NCBI RefSeq assembly: GCF_037201815.1
Contig: NZ_CP147407.1
Location: forward strand, 868,001-932,000
Length of the DNA stretch: 64,000 nt
Source: Metabacillus sp. FJAT-52054
GTDB lineage: Bacteria > Bacillota > Bacilli > Bacillales > Bacillaceae
Direction of reading: 5' to 3'
Below are positions 24,643 through 32,717 of this stretch, one piece after another. Every line of letters begins with the position of its first letter. Position 1 is the stretch's first letter. Made by a program: the position numbers and the translations under genes. Below the pieces are notes generated by a model. That model was not told where the DNA came from. It did no database searches and saw nothing but the letters and a program-made list of their open reading frames with translations.

Positions 24643-25311
24643 ATGAATTTTCAAGTGGAGGAGCTAAGCAAGCTTTTGCTGAATGGAAAAGTTATGAAAG
24701 CCTGGACCTACTTAGAAACAGTCACGCATGGCAAAGACAGTATCGAATTCTATGACGCTTTAAAGGAAACGATGTACTATATTGGCGAGCTGTGGGAAGA
24801 AAATGTCATAACAGTGGCAGATGAACATGTAGCGTCCCATGTATGCAAAAACCTGCTTTCCTATAAGTACTACCACATGATGAAGCATCCACATGGGGTG
24901 CTGCCTCTTAAAAAGAAAAAAGCGATGTTTTTCTGTGTGGAAGGGGAAGAACACGACTTAGGTGTTCATATGATTGCAAATTATTTTCAGGAGAATGGAT
25001 GGGAATCCCAATGTCTCGGTTCAAACCTGCCGCTTGAGCATGCGCTTGACTTTGCAGAAAAATTCCATCCTGAAATCATTGGAATTTCCGTTAACCTGGC
25101 TTATAATTTGCCTTTGATCAATAAATATATAAATGAACTTGAAAAACTGCCTTTCGGACCAACGATTTTGGTGGGGGGGAAGCTGGCTGAGAGCCACGAT
25201 CTTGAGTTTCATTGTCCTCCTAACACCATGGTGATCCGCAACTTGACGGAAATTGAGGGATTAATTAAACATGTAGGGACTGTTCAACATGGAAATGCAA
25301 TTAATGTCTAA
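24643..25311 (+). CDS. Stand-alone cobalamin-binding protein with CarH-type photosensor motifs
   Basis: A 222-residue soluble protein with two domains. Residues 1-85 are the helical B12-binding-2 (cap) domain and contain W51, nine residues, then E61-H62, the Wx9EH motif described for adenosylcobalamin light sensors such as CarH. Residues 90-210 are the Rossmann B12-binding domain with E102-x-H104-x-x-G107, His104 being the likely cobalt ligand, and later ILVGGKLAES for the cofactor tail. There is no MerR DNA-binding domain, unlike CarH and LitR, so the output must be protein-protein. The following gene, a kinase-like ATPase, overlaps by 23 bp and is the obvious partner. Start ATG follows AGGTGAGGAG. 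Confidence 0.85.
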   Translation: MNFQVEELSKLLLNGKVMKAWTYLETVTHGKDSIEFYDALKETMYYIGELWEENVITVADEHVASHVCKNLLSYKYYHMMKHPHGVLPLKKKKAMFFCVEGEEHDLGVHMIANYFQENGWESQCLGSNLPLEHALDFAEKFHPEIIGISVNLAYNLPLINKYINELEKLPFGPTILVGGKLAESHDLEFHCPPNTMVIRNLTEIEGLIKHVGTVQHGNAINV

Positions 25312-26395
25312 CAAATATGAAAAGATTCCATTTTCTTACTTCATGGTTGATCGAAGGCTGAACATTCTGTCTGTATCGAAGAGAACGTTGAGTGAATTTG
25401 ATGAGACTGGAAATTTCATTGATATTGTAGGGATAGGGAGTAAGAAAAAGGCGGCATCGTTTATACTGGATACGCCGTCGATTTCAAAAATTGAACTTAA
25501 CCTGAAAACGAAAAACAAACCGCTGTGTTTGTTTGACATATACATTCAATATGAAAATAAAGACACCATTCACATCTTCTGCGTAAATAAAGAGGAATCG
25601 CTGGAGCCGGTCTATCAGGCGATGAAAAATCTTGAAGCAGACTTATTGAATGCAAATATGTCGCTGATGGAAAAAAACACACAGCTTGAAAAATCCCTTA
25701 AAGAGATGAAGGAGATCGCGGTTCAGAATCACCATCTCCGTTCGTTTAAGGAAATTGCAGCAAGCATCTCAACAGATTTAACAAGCCCGCTTACCAGCAT
25801 TAAGGGCTTTTTTAACCAAGTAAAGCCGCATATGGTAGATCCTGGTGAGAAAAACCTCACATTCGAAGGACTCAATCGAGCTAATGATGACCTTTACGAA
25901 TACCTGTTTGATGAGCGTCCGCCCATCATGTCCAAACGGAAGGTGCTGCTTTCCCAGCTTCTCGATGATGCAGCAATGACATCCAAAAGAGAAGCGCTTC
26001 ATTTTGGATGTGAGGTGCATTATCAGGCCAATCTGAAAAATCCCGTTCTTTTTGTGGATAATAAAAAAATAAAACAAGTGATCTTGAATATCGTCAGAAA
26101 TGCAATGGAATCCTTCTTAACTATGGAGGATTGTGAAGGAAAGATTGAAATCTTCACTAACCTGACTTCAGATTCCATTGAGATCATAATTGAGGATAAC
26201 GGGTGCGGAATCGAACATGAGATTCAAGAGAAGCTTTTTATCCCGTTCTCAACAACTAAAAAAGCGGGCAAGGGTCTTGGACTAGCCGTCAGCATGGAGA
26301 TTTTGAAAAACCATGAAGGTAAGATTAAGATAGACAGCCAAAATGGCGAGGGGACAAGAGTAACAGTCGTCCTTCCCTATACGGAAATTTATTAA
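25289..26395 (+). CDS. Histidine-kinase-like ATPase lacking the phospho-acceptor histidine
   Basis: A 368-residue cytosolic protein with no membrane segment: a PAS-like N-terminus (about 14-100), a coiled linker (110-145), a DHp-like helix and a HATPase domain (about 215-365). In the DHp helix, AASISTDLTSPLTSIKGF aligns with the usual AASxAHEIRNPLTSIKGF, so the phosphorylated His is Thr162, the next Glu is Asp and the Arg-Asn is Thr-Ser. The ATP site looks intact: N-box ILNIVRNAMES, G1 EDNGCGI, G2 GKGLGLAV. It overlaps and is co-translated with the B12 protein. It may bind or hydrolyse ATP, phosphorylate a Ser/Thr target, or act as a pseudokinase. No response regulator is adjacent. Confidence 0.85.
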   Translation: MEMQLMSNKYEKIPFSYFMVDRRLNILSVSKRTLSEFDETGNFIDIVGIGSKKKAASFILDTPSISKIELNLKTKNKPLCLFDIYIQYENKDTIHIFCVNKEESLEPVYQAMKNLEADLLNANMSLMEKNTQLEKSLKEMKEIAVQNHHLRSFKEIAASISTDLTSPLTSIKGFFNQVKPHMVDPGEKNLTFEGLNRANDDLYEYLFDERPPIMSKRKVLLSQLLDDAAMTSKREALHFGCEVHYQANLKNPVLFVDNKKIKQVILNIVRNAMESFLTMEDCEGKIEIFTNLTSDSIEIIIEDNGCGIEHEIQEKLFIPFSTTKKAGKGLGLAVSMEILKNHEGKIKIDSQNGEGTRVTVVLPYTEIY

Positions 26396-26423
26396 AAGAG
26401 TACTCGATGGGGTGCTCTTTTTT
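26394..26423 (+). terminator. Terminator of the B12/kinase operon
   Basis: AAAAGAGTAC pairs with GTGCTCTTTT (one wobble) followed by T residues. Confidence 0.8.
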
Positions 26424-26454
26424 GTTTGCAGACAACCATGCTGAAAAAATAGAA

Positions 26455-26483
26455 TTGTCAGAAAAACTATTTTTGTATATACT
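26455..26483 (+). promoter_or_regulatory. Sigma-A promoter of the ABC-F attenuation unit
   Basis: TTGTCA, 17 bp and TATACT. It lies just upstream of the leader peptide, leaving an untranslated leader of about 30 nt. Confidence 0.75.
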
Positions 26484-26518
26484 AATATCAATTACTGTTC
26501 GAAGGAGGTGGAGAAGAG

Positions 26519-26653
26519 ATGAAACGTTCTGTGATTGCATTGGCTGAGAGATTAAGTTTCCTTTATTTGTGCCGTGCGATTTTTCATGATGCAGCTGCCA
26601 ACGGGATAAGTCTGTCCTTTTTTCGCAACTGCATAGCTGAACCGGAATGTTAA
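26519..26653 (+). CDS. 44-codon leader peptide upstream of ABC-F gene
   Basis: ATG behind GAAGGAGGTGG, one of the strongest ribosome sites in the window, opens a 44-codon frame (MKRSVIALAERLSFLYLCRA...) ending in TAA. Then comes a terminator hairpin and the ABC-F gene. It has no resemblance to a known functional protein. Its place between promoter and terminator is that of a sensing peptide whose translation by drug-stalled ribosomes would relieve termination, as known for vmlR-type and erm-type genes. Codons 9-12 (GCT GAG AGA TTA) could pair with the terminator 3' arm TCTCTC as an antiterminator. Confidence 0.65.
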   Translation: MKRSVIALAERLSFLYLCRAIFHDAAANGISLSFFRNCIAEPEC

Positions 26654-26688
26654 GAAGATCTCTTATCCGCCTAAATATCTGTGCGATT

Positions 26689-26716
26689 AGGGAGGGCTTG
26701 TTAGCTCTCTCTTTTT
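26689..26716 (+). terminator. Attenuator terminator between leader peptide and ABC-F gene
   Basis: AGGGAGGGC pairs with GCTCTCTCT (wobbles only) around TTGTTA, then TTTTT. It lies 36 bases after the leader stop codon and 73 before the ABC-F start, where an attenuator would be. Confidence 0.75.
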
Positions 26717-26788
26717 GTGTCCGTATTTATAGGTTTTTTAAACAGCTATGCTCCTTTAAATAAAAAAACCATTGAAAAAGGAGTAATA

Positions 26789-28618
26789 ATGATGATTATT
26801 TGTTCGGGTCAAAATATTTCCAAGTCCTTTGGAGGACACATGCTGTTTGAAAACGTATCGTTTGAAATACATGAAAATGACAGGATTGGATTAGTCGGAA
26901 GGAATGGAACAGGTAAGACAACTATTTTTAAGTTAGTAAAAGGGATTGAGGATCCTGACGGGGGTGTTATTTCCATTCGGAGGGGGACGAAAACGGGATA
27001 TCTTGCGCAAATTCCGAAATCTAAACAGGGAGAAACGGCAGAGGGAATGCTGCGGAGAGCTTTTACTGAATTGCTTGCTATAAAAGAACAGATGACCATA
27101 CTTGAAAAAGAGATGGCATCTGCCAATTCGTTTGATTTAGATAGGAAACTTACCCAATACGGCAGCCTGCAGGAGCAATTTGAAAGGGGTGGAGGATATG
27201 AGGCGGATGCCAAGCTGAATAAAGTGGCAGCAGGACTGAGAATCAAAGAGTTGCTGAATCAGCCTTTTCATTCGCTGAGCGGAGGAGAAAAGACGAAGGT
27301 CGGACTCGGGCTGATTTTGCTTCAGGAGCCTGAACTCCTGCTGCTAGATGAACCGACAAACCACTTAGATATCCATGCTGTGGAATGGCTTGAACAGTTT
27401 CTAAAGGAATACAAGGGAACGGTGGTTCTCATTTCTCATGACAGGCAATTTCTTGACGAAACATCAACGAAAATTATGGATTTGGACGAAGGGGAAATAA
27501 CGGTCTATCCCGGCAATTACTCGAAATTCATAGATGAAAAACAGAAAAGGCTGCTAAATGAATTTCAAGCCTATCAGGAGCAGCAAAAAAAGATTAGAAA
27601 GATGAAGGAAGCGATCAAGCAGCTTAAAGAATGGGCGAATCAGGCAAATCCACCGAGTGAAAGCCTTCATAAACGCGCTCGGAATATGGAACGGGCATTG
27701 GAACGAATGGAGAAGCTGAAGCGACCGGTTTTGGAGCACAGGAAAATGGGTCTGCAGTTCGAAGGCTCGGAGCGAAGCGGCAAAAGAGCAATAACGATAG
27801 AGGGTGCAGCGAAGGAATTCAGCGGGAATAAACTTTTCTCGGAAGTAAATTTAGAGATCTTATACCGTGACCGTCTGGCAATCGTCGGAGAAAATGGATC
27901 AGGCAAGTCTACTCTTATCAGGATGATTTTAGGTGAAGTGAAGCCGGATTGCGGTATAGCACGGCTCGGCAGCAGTGTAAAGGCAGGATACCTTGCCCAG
28001 CAGCTGATTTCTGCAGCAGAGGGGGAAATGACCGTTATCCAATATTTTCGTGAAGGACTTTCCATGATTGAGGAAGACGCAAGACACACGTTGGCAAAAT
28101 TCCTTTTTTACGGTGCGTCCGTTTTTAAGAAGATGGAAAACACAAGCGGAGGAGAACGGATGAGAATCCAGCTTGCGAAACTGATGCAAAAAGACATCAA
28201 TCTTTTAATACTGGATGAACCGACAAACCATCTGGATATTGAGTCGCGTGAGGTATTGGAGGATGCAATTGAGCAATTTGATGGGACCGTACTGGCAGTG
28301 TCCCATGATCGATATTTTTTAGAAAAACTGTTTACGAAAACAGCTTGGATACACGGAGGCAAGGTTTATCCATTTGAAGGAGGCTACTCCTGGACGAGAG
28401 AAAAAATGGAGCCTGTTTTCGCGGCCGCCGCTGAACAAAGCACGTTTTCTGCACCGCCAAAAGTACCAGCAGCAAAAGAAATGACGGCGGAGGAAATTGA
28501 GGAAGAGCTTCTAGCCATTGAAGAACGGCTGAGAAGCCTAACTTCTGAATCCAGAGATTTCTCTGAATTAAAAGCCAGATGGGGGAAATTGTACGATCAG
28601 CTGGATTCGATCATATAG
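26789..28618 (+). CDS. ABC-F family ATPase (probable ribosome-protection/antibiotic-resistance factor)
   Basis: A 609-residue cytosolic protein with two ABC ATPase domains and no membrane region: Walker A GRNGTGKTT and GENGSGKST, signatures LSGGEKTK and SGGERMR, and two DEPTNHLD boxes. A basic linker of about 80 residues joins them (IRKMKEAIKQLKEWANQ ... KRARNMERALERMEKLKRP), the P-site tRNA-interaction motif region of ABC-F proteins. The C-terminal extension is acidic and helical. ABC-F proteins act on the ribosome; some remove antibiotics. The promoter-leader-terminator arrangement upstream favours inducible resistance over housekeeping. ATG at 26789 follows AAAAAGGAG; ATG at 26792 is also possible. 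Confidence 0.88.
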   Translation: MMIICSGQNISKSFGGHMLFENVSFEIHENDRIGLVGRNGTGKTTIFKLVKGIEDPDGGVISIRRGTKTGYLAQIPKSKQGETAEGMLRRAFTELLAIKEQMTILEKEMASANSFDLDRKLTQYGSLQEQFERGGGYEADAKLNKVAAGLRIKELLNQPFHSLSGGEKTKVGLGLILLQEPELLLLDEPTNHLDIHAVEWLEQFLKEYKGTVVLISHDRQFLDETSTKIMDLDEGEITVYPGNYSKFIDEKQKRLLNEFQAYQEQQKKIRKMKEAIKQLKEWANQANPPSESLHKRARNMERALERMEKLKRPVLEHRKMGLQFEGSERSGKRAITIEGAAKEFSGNKLFSEVNLEILYRDRLAIVGENGSGKSTLIRMILGEVKPDCGIARLGSSVKAGYLAQQLISAAEGEMTVIQYFREGLSMIEEDARHTLAKFLFYGASVFKKMENTSGGERMRIQLAKLMQKDINLLILDEPTNHLDIESREVLEDAIEQFDGTVLAVSHDRYFLEKLFTKTAWIHGGKVYPFEGGYSWTREKMEPVFAAAAEQSTFSAPPKVPAAKEMTAEEIEEELLAIEERLRSLTSESRDFSELKARWGKLYDQLDSII

Positions 28619-28629
28619 TTCAAGAAGAT

Positions 28630-28659
28630 GACGTCCTTTCACTTGAAGGGACGTTTTTT
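28630..28659 (+). terminator. Terminator after the ABC-F gene
   Basis: ACGTCCTTTC pairs with GAAGGGACGT, then six T. Confidence 0.88.
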
Positions 28660-28777
28660 CTTTTTCAGCTCTCAGCAGGTTTGAATTTCAATCATTTCCT
28701 CTGATTAGGGTGCTTATGAAAAATAAATTCTGTTATCTTCTATAATATGGTAAATTCATGATGGGGAGGTGGAGTCA

Positions 28778-29149
28778 TTGCCTTGGGGCTATATTCTTGT
28801 GGTGCTTATCTTGATTCTCTTACTTTTCTGGAGAATGGAAAAGTGGCTAATAAAGAAGTTTAAGATTGATCGGGGAAAAGGATGGATTTACCGCAGTATA
28901 AACAATGTGCACCGCGCTGGAGAAACAGCACTCTTTATTATGTTCTGGGTCGTTTTAGCAGCTGGTATTATTTTTTCTTATTCTCCGGGTATCATAGCAT
29001 TTATCTATTCTATGGTTCTTGGTCTCTTCCGGGCATTCATGGAATGGAAATATGTCAGGGAGACTAGGAGACATATCCTGTCGCTGTTTGGGGTTGTTGT
29101 TAGTGGTTTCTTTTTACTAGCTTTAATTGCTATGCCATTCTTTGTGTAG
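28778..29149 (+). CDS. DUF4181-type membrane protein
   Basis: A 123-residue protein with three to four membrane helices and the internal motif RGKGWIYRSINNVHRAGE typical of DUF4181 proteins of Bacillus, whose function is unknown. TTG at 28778 was chosen because GGGGAGGTGG lies about six bases upstream; GTG at 28769 overlaps that site. TATAAT at 28741 may be its -10. It has its own terminator and no functional link to its neighbours. Confidence 0.72.
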   Translation: MPWGYILVVLILILLLFWRMEKWLIKKFKIDRGKGWIYRSINNVHRAGETALFIMFWVVLAAGIIFSYSPGIIAFIYSMVLGLFRAFMEWKYVRETRRHILSLFGVVVSGFFLLALIAMPFFV

Positions 29150-29205
29150 TCTGCTTTCCCTGCAGGGGCTCGTGCAGTTTGCAGGAATAATGATAAAAGG
29201 CATGC

Positions 29206-29230
29206 GCCTTAATGGTGCATGTCTTTTGTT
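29206..29230 (+). terminator. Terminator after the DUF4181 gene
   Basis: GGCATGCGCC pairs with GGTGCATGTC around TTAAT, then TTTTG. Confidence 0.75.
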
Positions 29231-29289
29231 TTGTAAAATATTGTATTTATTTTAATTAAATGGTAGAAAGGGAGGAAGGGGGGATTTGT

Positions 29290-30525
29290 TTGAAAAGGGT
29301 GGTTGTTACCGGAGTTGGAGCTGTAACAGGGATGGGAAATAGTATGAAAGCAACATGGGATTCTGCTGTACAAGGCATTTCAGGGATTGGGGAGCTAACC
29401 CGGTTTGATACGACCGGATTCTCAGCGAAAACGGCTGCTGAGGTGAGGGATTTCAGGTTATCAGATTATGTAAAAGTGAATGACCGTCATCGAATGGACC
29501 GGTTTGCACAGTATGCGATTGCTTCATCGGTGATGGCTGTTCAGGATGCTGGAATCCAAATCGGGATGGATGTTGAATCGGAGCGGATTGGTGTATGGTT
29601 TGGGACAGCCATAGGGGGGATTGAAAGCTTTGAAGAAAGCTTTAAGAGTTTGCAGGAAGGCGGGTACAAGAGCTTGTATCCCTTTGCAACTACAATGGTG
29701 ATATCCAACATGGCATCAAGTCAGGTCTCTATAGCGCTGCAGGCAAAAGGAGTGAACAATTGCACGGTTTTATCCTGTGCATCCGGTGCAAGCGCAGTGG
29801 GAGACGCAATGAGGGTCATACAGCGGGGGGAGGCTGATATGATGATTGCCGGGGGAACGGAAGCTTCTATTACCCCCCTCGGTGTTGGAGCGTTTTGTGC
29901 GATGGGAGCCATTTCTGCTAATCCGGATCCAAATACGTCCTGCCGCCCTTTTAGCCGAAACCGGGATGGGCTGGTGATGGGGGAAGGGGCGGCAGCGCTC
30001 ATTTTGGAGTCACTTGAATCCGCTATAAATAGAGGGGCGGACATATATGGAGAAATTACAGGCTATGGCTCAGCGGCAGATGCGTTTCATATTACGAGCC
30101 CGGCATCAGGGGGAGAAGGAGCAGTAAGAGCAATGGAGCTGGCACTCGGGCAATCCAGACTGGATAAGGAAGAGATCAAATATATAAACGCTCACGGGAC
30201 AGCCACGATTTACAATGACAAAATAGAAACTGAAGCAATTAAAGGGTTTTTCGGAAAACACGCGTATAACATTCCAATCAGTTCAACTAAGTCCATGACG
30301 GGCCATATGATGGGTGCAGCCGGTGCAATTGAGGCAATCTTCACTTTAATGACATTAAAAACAGGAGTGATTCCTCCCACCTTGAATTTGGATGAACCGG
30401 ACCCGGATTGTGATTTAGACTACGTACCTGGGGTTGCTAGAAAAAACGTTTTACATGCGGCAATGAGCAATTCCCTCGGTTTTGGCGGTCATAATACGGT
30501 CCTTGTATTTAAATCAGTTCGATAG
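29290..30525 (+). CDS. Beta-ketoacyl-ACP synthase II (FabF paralogue)
   Basis: A 411-residue thiolase-fold condensing enzyme. The catalytic triad falls at the canonical positions: Cys163 in VLSCASGASA, His302 in NAHGTAT and His339 in TGHMMGAAG. TTG at 29290 (MKRVVVTGVGAVTG) follows GGAGGAAGGGGGG and fits the family N-terminus. It elongates acyl-ACP with malonyl-ACP. In B. subtilis fabF follows fabHA; here no fab gene or ACP is adjacent, so this is probably a second KAS II. The active-site context SCASG instead of the usual ACATG hints at a different substrate. Confidence 0.88.
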   Translation: MKRVVVTGVGAVTGMGNSMKATWDSAVQGISGIGELTRFDTTGFSAKTAAEVRDFRLSDYVKVNDRHRMDRFAQYAIASSVMAVQDAGIQIGMDVESERIGVWFGTAIGGIESFEESFKSLQEGGYKSLYPFATTMVISNMASSQVSIALQAKGVNNCTVLSCASGASAVGDAMRVIQRGEADMMIAGGTEASITPLGVGAFCAMGAISANPDPNTSCRPFSRNRDGLVMGEGAAALILESLESAINRGADIYGEITGYGSAADAFHITSPASGGEGAVRAMELALGQSRLDKEEIKYINAHGTATIYNDKIETEAIKGFFGKHAYNIPISSTKSMTGHMMGAAGAIEAIFTLMTLKTGVIPPTLNLDEPDPDCDLDYVPGVARKNVLHAAMSNSLGFGGHNTVLVFKSVR

Positions 30526-30604
30526 GGATTTTTCCCAACTCCCCTGCTGGAGCAAAATGGAATTCAAAGAGCCTATTAAAAACGGCATCCATTATAAAAG
30601 ACAT

Positions 30605-30645
30605 AAAAAGCTTGCCCTGCAGTTTAATCAGGTACAAGCTTTTTA
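30605..30645. terminator. Bidirectional terminator between the KAS II and lrgB genes
   Basis: AAAAAGCTTG..CCTG pairs with CAGG..CAAGCTTTTT; there are A- and T-runs on both flanks, serving convergent genes. Confidence 0.88.
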
Positions 30646-31338
30646 AGAAATAAACCGAAGCAGAACCGGGATTAGGGAGTATCCCCACAGGAGGGTAAGA
30701 AATCCAGCTAATATCATGGACAGGCTGGAAAATGTTCCTTCAAGTTCTCCATATTCCATAGCTTTGGATGTTCCGACCCCATGGGCAGCCATACCGAGCA
30801 TCAAGCCTTTTGCAATCGGTGTTTTTATGGACATCCACTTGATGATAGAAGGTCCAATGATTCCTCCGATTATTCCGGTTATGATGACAAAAACGGTGGT
30901 GAGTGCAGGAAGCCCGCCGATTTCCTTCGATACTTCAATCGCGATTGGAGTCGTTATGGACCTTGGCAAAATACTGATTATCCAGTCTCCATTTATATGA
31001 ACCCATAATGCAAGAAAAAAAGAAGTGAGAATGGCAGCTACAGAACCGGCCGTTACACTAAAGAAAATTTCAGCCGTGTATTTTTTAATCAGGCCAGCAT
31101 GCTTGTAAATCGGTACAGCAAATGCGACTGTAGCGGGACCGAGCATATGCGTAAGCAGCCTCGAATGCTCCATATATTCTGAGGCCGAAATGTCAAATAG
31201 ACGAATCAGGCCAATTAGTATAATGGGACAGACCAGGAGGGGATGAAGCAAAGGGAATGCATGTTTTCGATAAGCGAATTTGCCAAATTTATATACTAGA
31301 TAAGTGATAAGGGTTGCAAGCATTAGCTCAATCAGCAT
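30643..31338 (-). CDS. lrgB: LrgB/CidB/YohK-family membrane protein
   Basis: A 231-residue protein with about seven membrane segments. GPATVAFAVPIYKH and SITTPIAIEVSKEIGG are the hallmark stretches of the LrgB family, and GMAAHGVGTSKAME lies near the end. With the LrgA-type partner it forms a membrane system linked to murein hydrolase control in Staphylococcus and to pyruvate transport in Bacillus (PftAB). The start follows AGAAGGGAGG and overlaps lrgA by 11 bp. A LysR gene nearby on the same strand may control it, as CidR-type regulators do. Confidence 0.9.
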   Translation of the reverse strand: MLIELMLATLITYLVYKFGKFAYRKHAFPLLHPLLVCPIILIGLIRLFDISASEYMEHSRLLTHMLGPATVAFAVPIYKHAGLIKKYTAEIFFSVTAGSVAAILTSFFLALWVHINGDWIISILPRSITTPIAIEVSKEIGGLPALTTVFVIITGIIGGIIGPSIIKWMSIKTPIAKGLMLGMAAHGVGTSKAMEYGELEGTFSSLSMILAGFLTLLWGYSLIPVLLRFIS

Positions 31339-31705
31339 CTGGAACGGCCTCCCTTCTGCGGTTATTAATTCTCTCTGCGGTAAAGGCCGTTGCACCCATA
31401 ACCAAAAACGTGCTGATTAGAATGATACCAAGCATTTGAAGCCCAATCCAGCCGAACAATTCTGTATAATCAACAATCCCAACGGCAGACGGAACGAAAA
31501 ACAGCAGCAATTCTGCGAGAAGCCAGGCTGCTCCTTTTTCGACCCACTCCAACTTAATGATCTTAAAAGTCAGGGCAAGGAGAAGAATAGCCATCCCGAT
31601 CATGCCGGATGGAATTGGAAGAGAAAACACTCCCGTAAGCCATACTCCAAGAAAATAAAAACAATGTATAAAGGCTATCTGGCTAATAAGCAGAATCCAC
31701 TTCAT
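31328..31705 (-). CDS. lrgA: LrgA/CidA-family holin-like protein
   Basis: A 125-residue protein with four membrane helices and the family pattern LPIPSGMIGMAILLLAL, then LLLFFVPSAVGIVDY. It is the small subunit of the LrgAB/CidAB pair. ATG at 31705 lies seven bases after GAAAGGAGGG. A bidirectional hairpin separates it from the CMD gene upstream, so its transcript probably starts close by, though I could not assign a promoter. Confidence 0.9.
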   Translation of the reverse strand: MKWILLISQIAFIHCFYFLGVWLTGVFSLPIPSGMIGMAILLLALTFKIIKLEWVEKGAAWLLAELLLFFVPSAVGIVDYTELFGWIGLQMLGIILISTFLVMGATAFTAERINNRRREAVPDAD

Positions 31706-31728
31706 TTCAATCCCTCCTTTCTCATGAA

Positions 31729-31755
31729 ACAAAGAGCCCGGACAGGCTCTTTGTA
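31729..31755. terminator. Terminator between the CMD gene and lrgA
   Basis: ACAAAGAGCC and GGCTCTTTGT form a perfect ten-base stem; on the minus strand it follows the CMD stop codon. Confidence 0.75.
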
Positions 31756-31762
31756 AACGTTA

Positions 31763-32176
31763 TTACTCTTCTTTTTTATCGTCCACACGCTGAGCAAATA
31801 CTTTCTTTGCAACAGCCAGAGCGTTCAAAACCTTAGGGAAGCCTGTGTATGGAACAAGCTGAATGATGGATTCTGTAATTTCTTTAGGAGTCAATCCGGC
31901 TGTTAAGCCTGTATTTAAGTGAAGCTCCAGCTGCGGCTCTGTCCCTTGTGTGACAAGGGAGGAAATTGTAACAAGCGCTCTTTGTTTATTCGTTAATCCC
32001 TCGCGTGAGTAAACCTCTCCATAGGCAAAATCAATAATCATATCTCCGACATCAGGAGCAATATCCTTCAGCTCATCTACAATCCGCAGATGTGTTGAAA
32101 TATCATCATTCGTTTTTAAAGTGTACTCCATAAGCTTATCAAGGCCTTGCTGATGGCGGTCAAATGTTTTAGACAA
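31763..32176 (-). CDS. Carboxymuconolactone-decarboxylase family protein
   Basis: A 137-residue all-helical protein of the CMD/AhpD superfamily: GLTNKQRALVTISSLVTQGTEPQLELHLNTGLTAGLTPKEI is the family core. The Cys-x-x-Cys of AhpD peroxidases is absent (TQGTEPQLELH instead), so it resembles gamma-CMD rather than a thiol peroxidase. The reaction is unknown, and no protocatechuate genes are nearby. The LysR-type site upstream points to control by the LysR protein at 32718. Confidence 0.82.
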   Translation of the reverse strand: MSKTFDRHQQGLDKLMEYTLKTNDDISTHLRIVDELKDIAPDVGDMIIDFAYGEVYSREGLTNKQRALVTISSLVTQGTEPQLELHLNTGLTAGLTPKEITESIIQLVPYTGFPKVLNALAVAKKVFAQRVDDKKEE

Positions 32177-32250
32177 TGAATATTCTCCTCTCTGTTTCGC
32201 TCTATGTATAACGATAGCATGGAGGAATGCTATTCGTGAAATATATAAAT

Positions 32251-32277
32251 ATTATAAGTGGTATAACTTTTGGTTAT
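32251..32277 (-). promoter_or_regulatory. Promoter of the CMD gene with LysR-type site at -35
   Basis: On the minus strand a perfect -10 TATAAT (32251-32256) lacks a good -35. At that place sits ATAACCAAAAGTTAT (32263-32277), a perfect five-base inverted repeat with the T-N11-A form of LysR sites. This is the layout of a LysR-activated promoter; the LysR gene is 440 bp away. Confidence 0.55.
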
Positions 32278-32392
32278 GATTGGGATCCGGGCAATCTTTG
32301 CTGATATGAATGGATACGGGGGCTGGTAAAGTCAGTTTTTAACTTTGAATGTTTTCGCAAATATTGTTATTTTGGCAAACAGTTCGACGAGG

Positions 32393-32512
32393 TTGATGGC
32401 GGCTCCAGGCTGCTTGCTTATCCTTGGGCGGGCGGTGAGTCTCCTCGGCGCAAGCGCCTGCGGGATCTCACCTGTCCCGCTGCTCCCAAGGGAGTTCCGC
32501 CGCTATCAAGTA
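32393..32512. repeat. Bacillus-type dispersed palindromic intergenic repeat
   Basis: A GC-rich element of about 120 bp in an AT-rich gap. The outer ends TTGATGGCGGC and GCCGCTATCAA are inverted; inside, GGTGAG..GGCGC..GCGCC..CTCACC forms a nested stem. Its wording (GGCGGTGAGTCTCCTCGGCGCAAGCG and so on) resembles a repeat common between genes in many Bacillus genomes. It has no reading frame. I see one copy in this window. Confidence 0.65.
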
Positions 32513-32642
32513 ATCTTATTTTGAATCTATCTTTTTTTTACAACACAACCAGTACTAAGAACTAACTTTTTAAAATGAATTGGACCTGGCTGATTTCTGC
32601 TCCAATCAGCCTAACCTATACCTGTTTAAATTCCTTATTAAT

Positions 32643-32674
32643 AAAAAAAACCGCCCGGATGCGTACCGGCGGGC
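32643..32674 (-). terminator. Terminator of the LysR gene
   Basis: On the minus strand GCCCGCCGG and CCGGGCGGT pair around TACGCAT, followed by a run of T. Confidence 0.75.
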
Positions 32675-32717
32675 AATTTTAATCAATTCCTCTCAGCAGG
32701 ACTTCTTAACAGTCTTT

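Noticed and set aside
31752..31765. TTGTAAACGTTATTA as a cre site
   Set aside because: It resembles the cre core but lies at the 3' end of the CMD gene, just before its terminator, with no promoter there.
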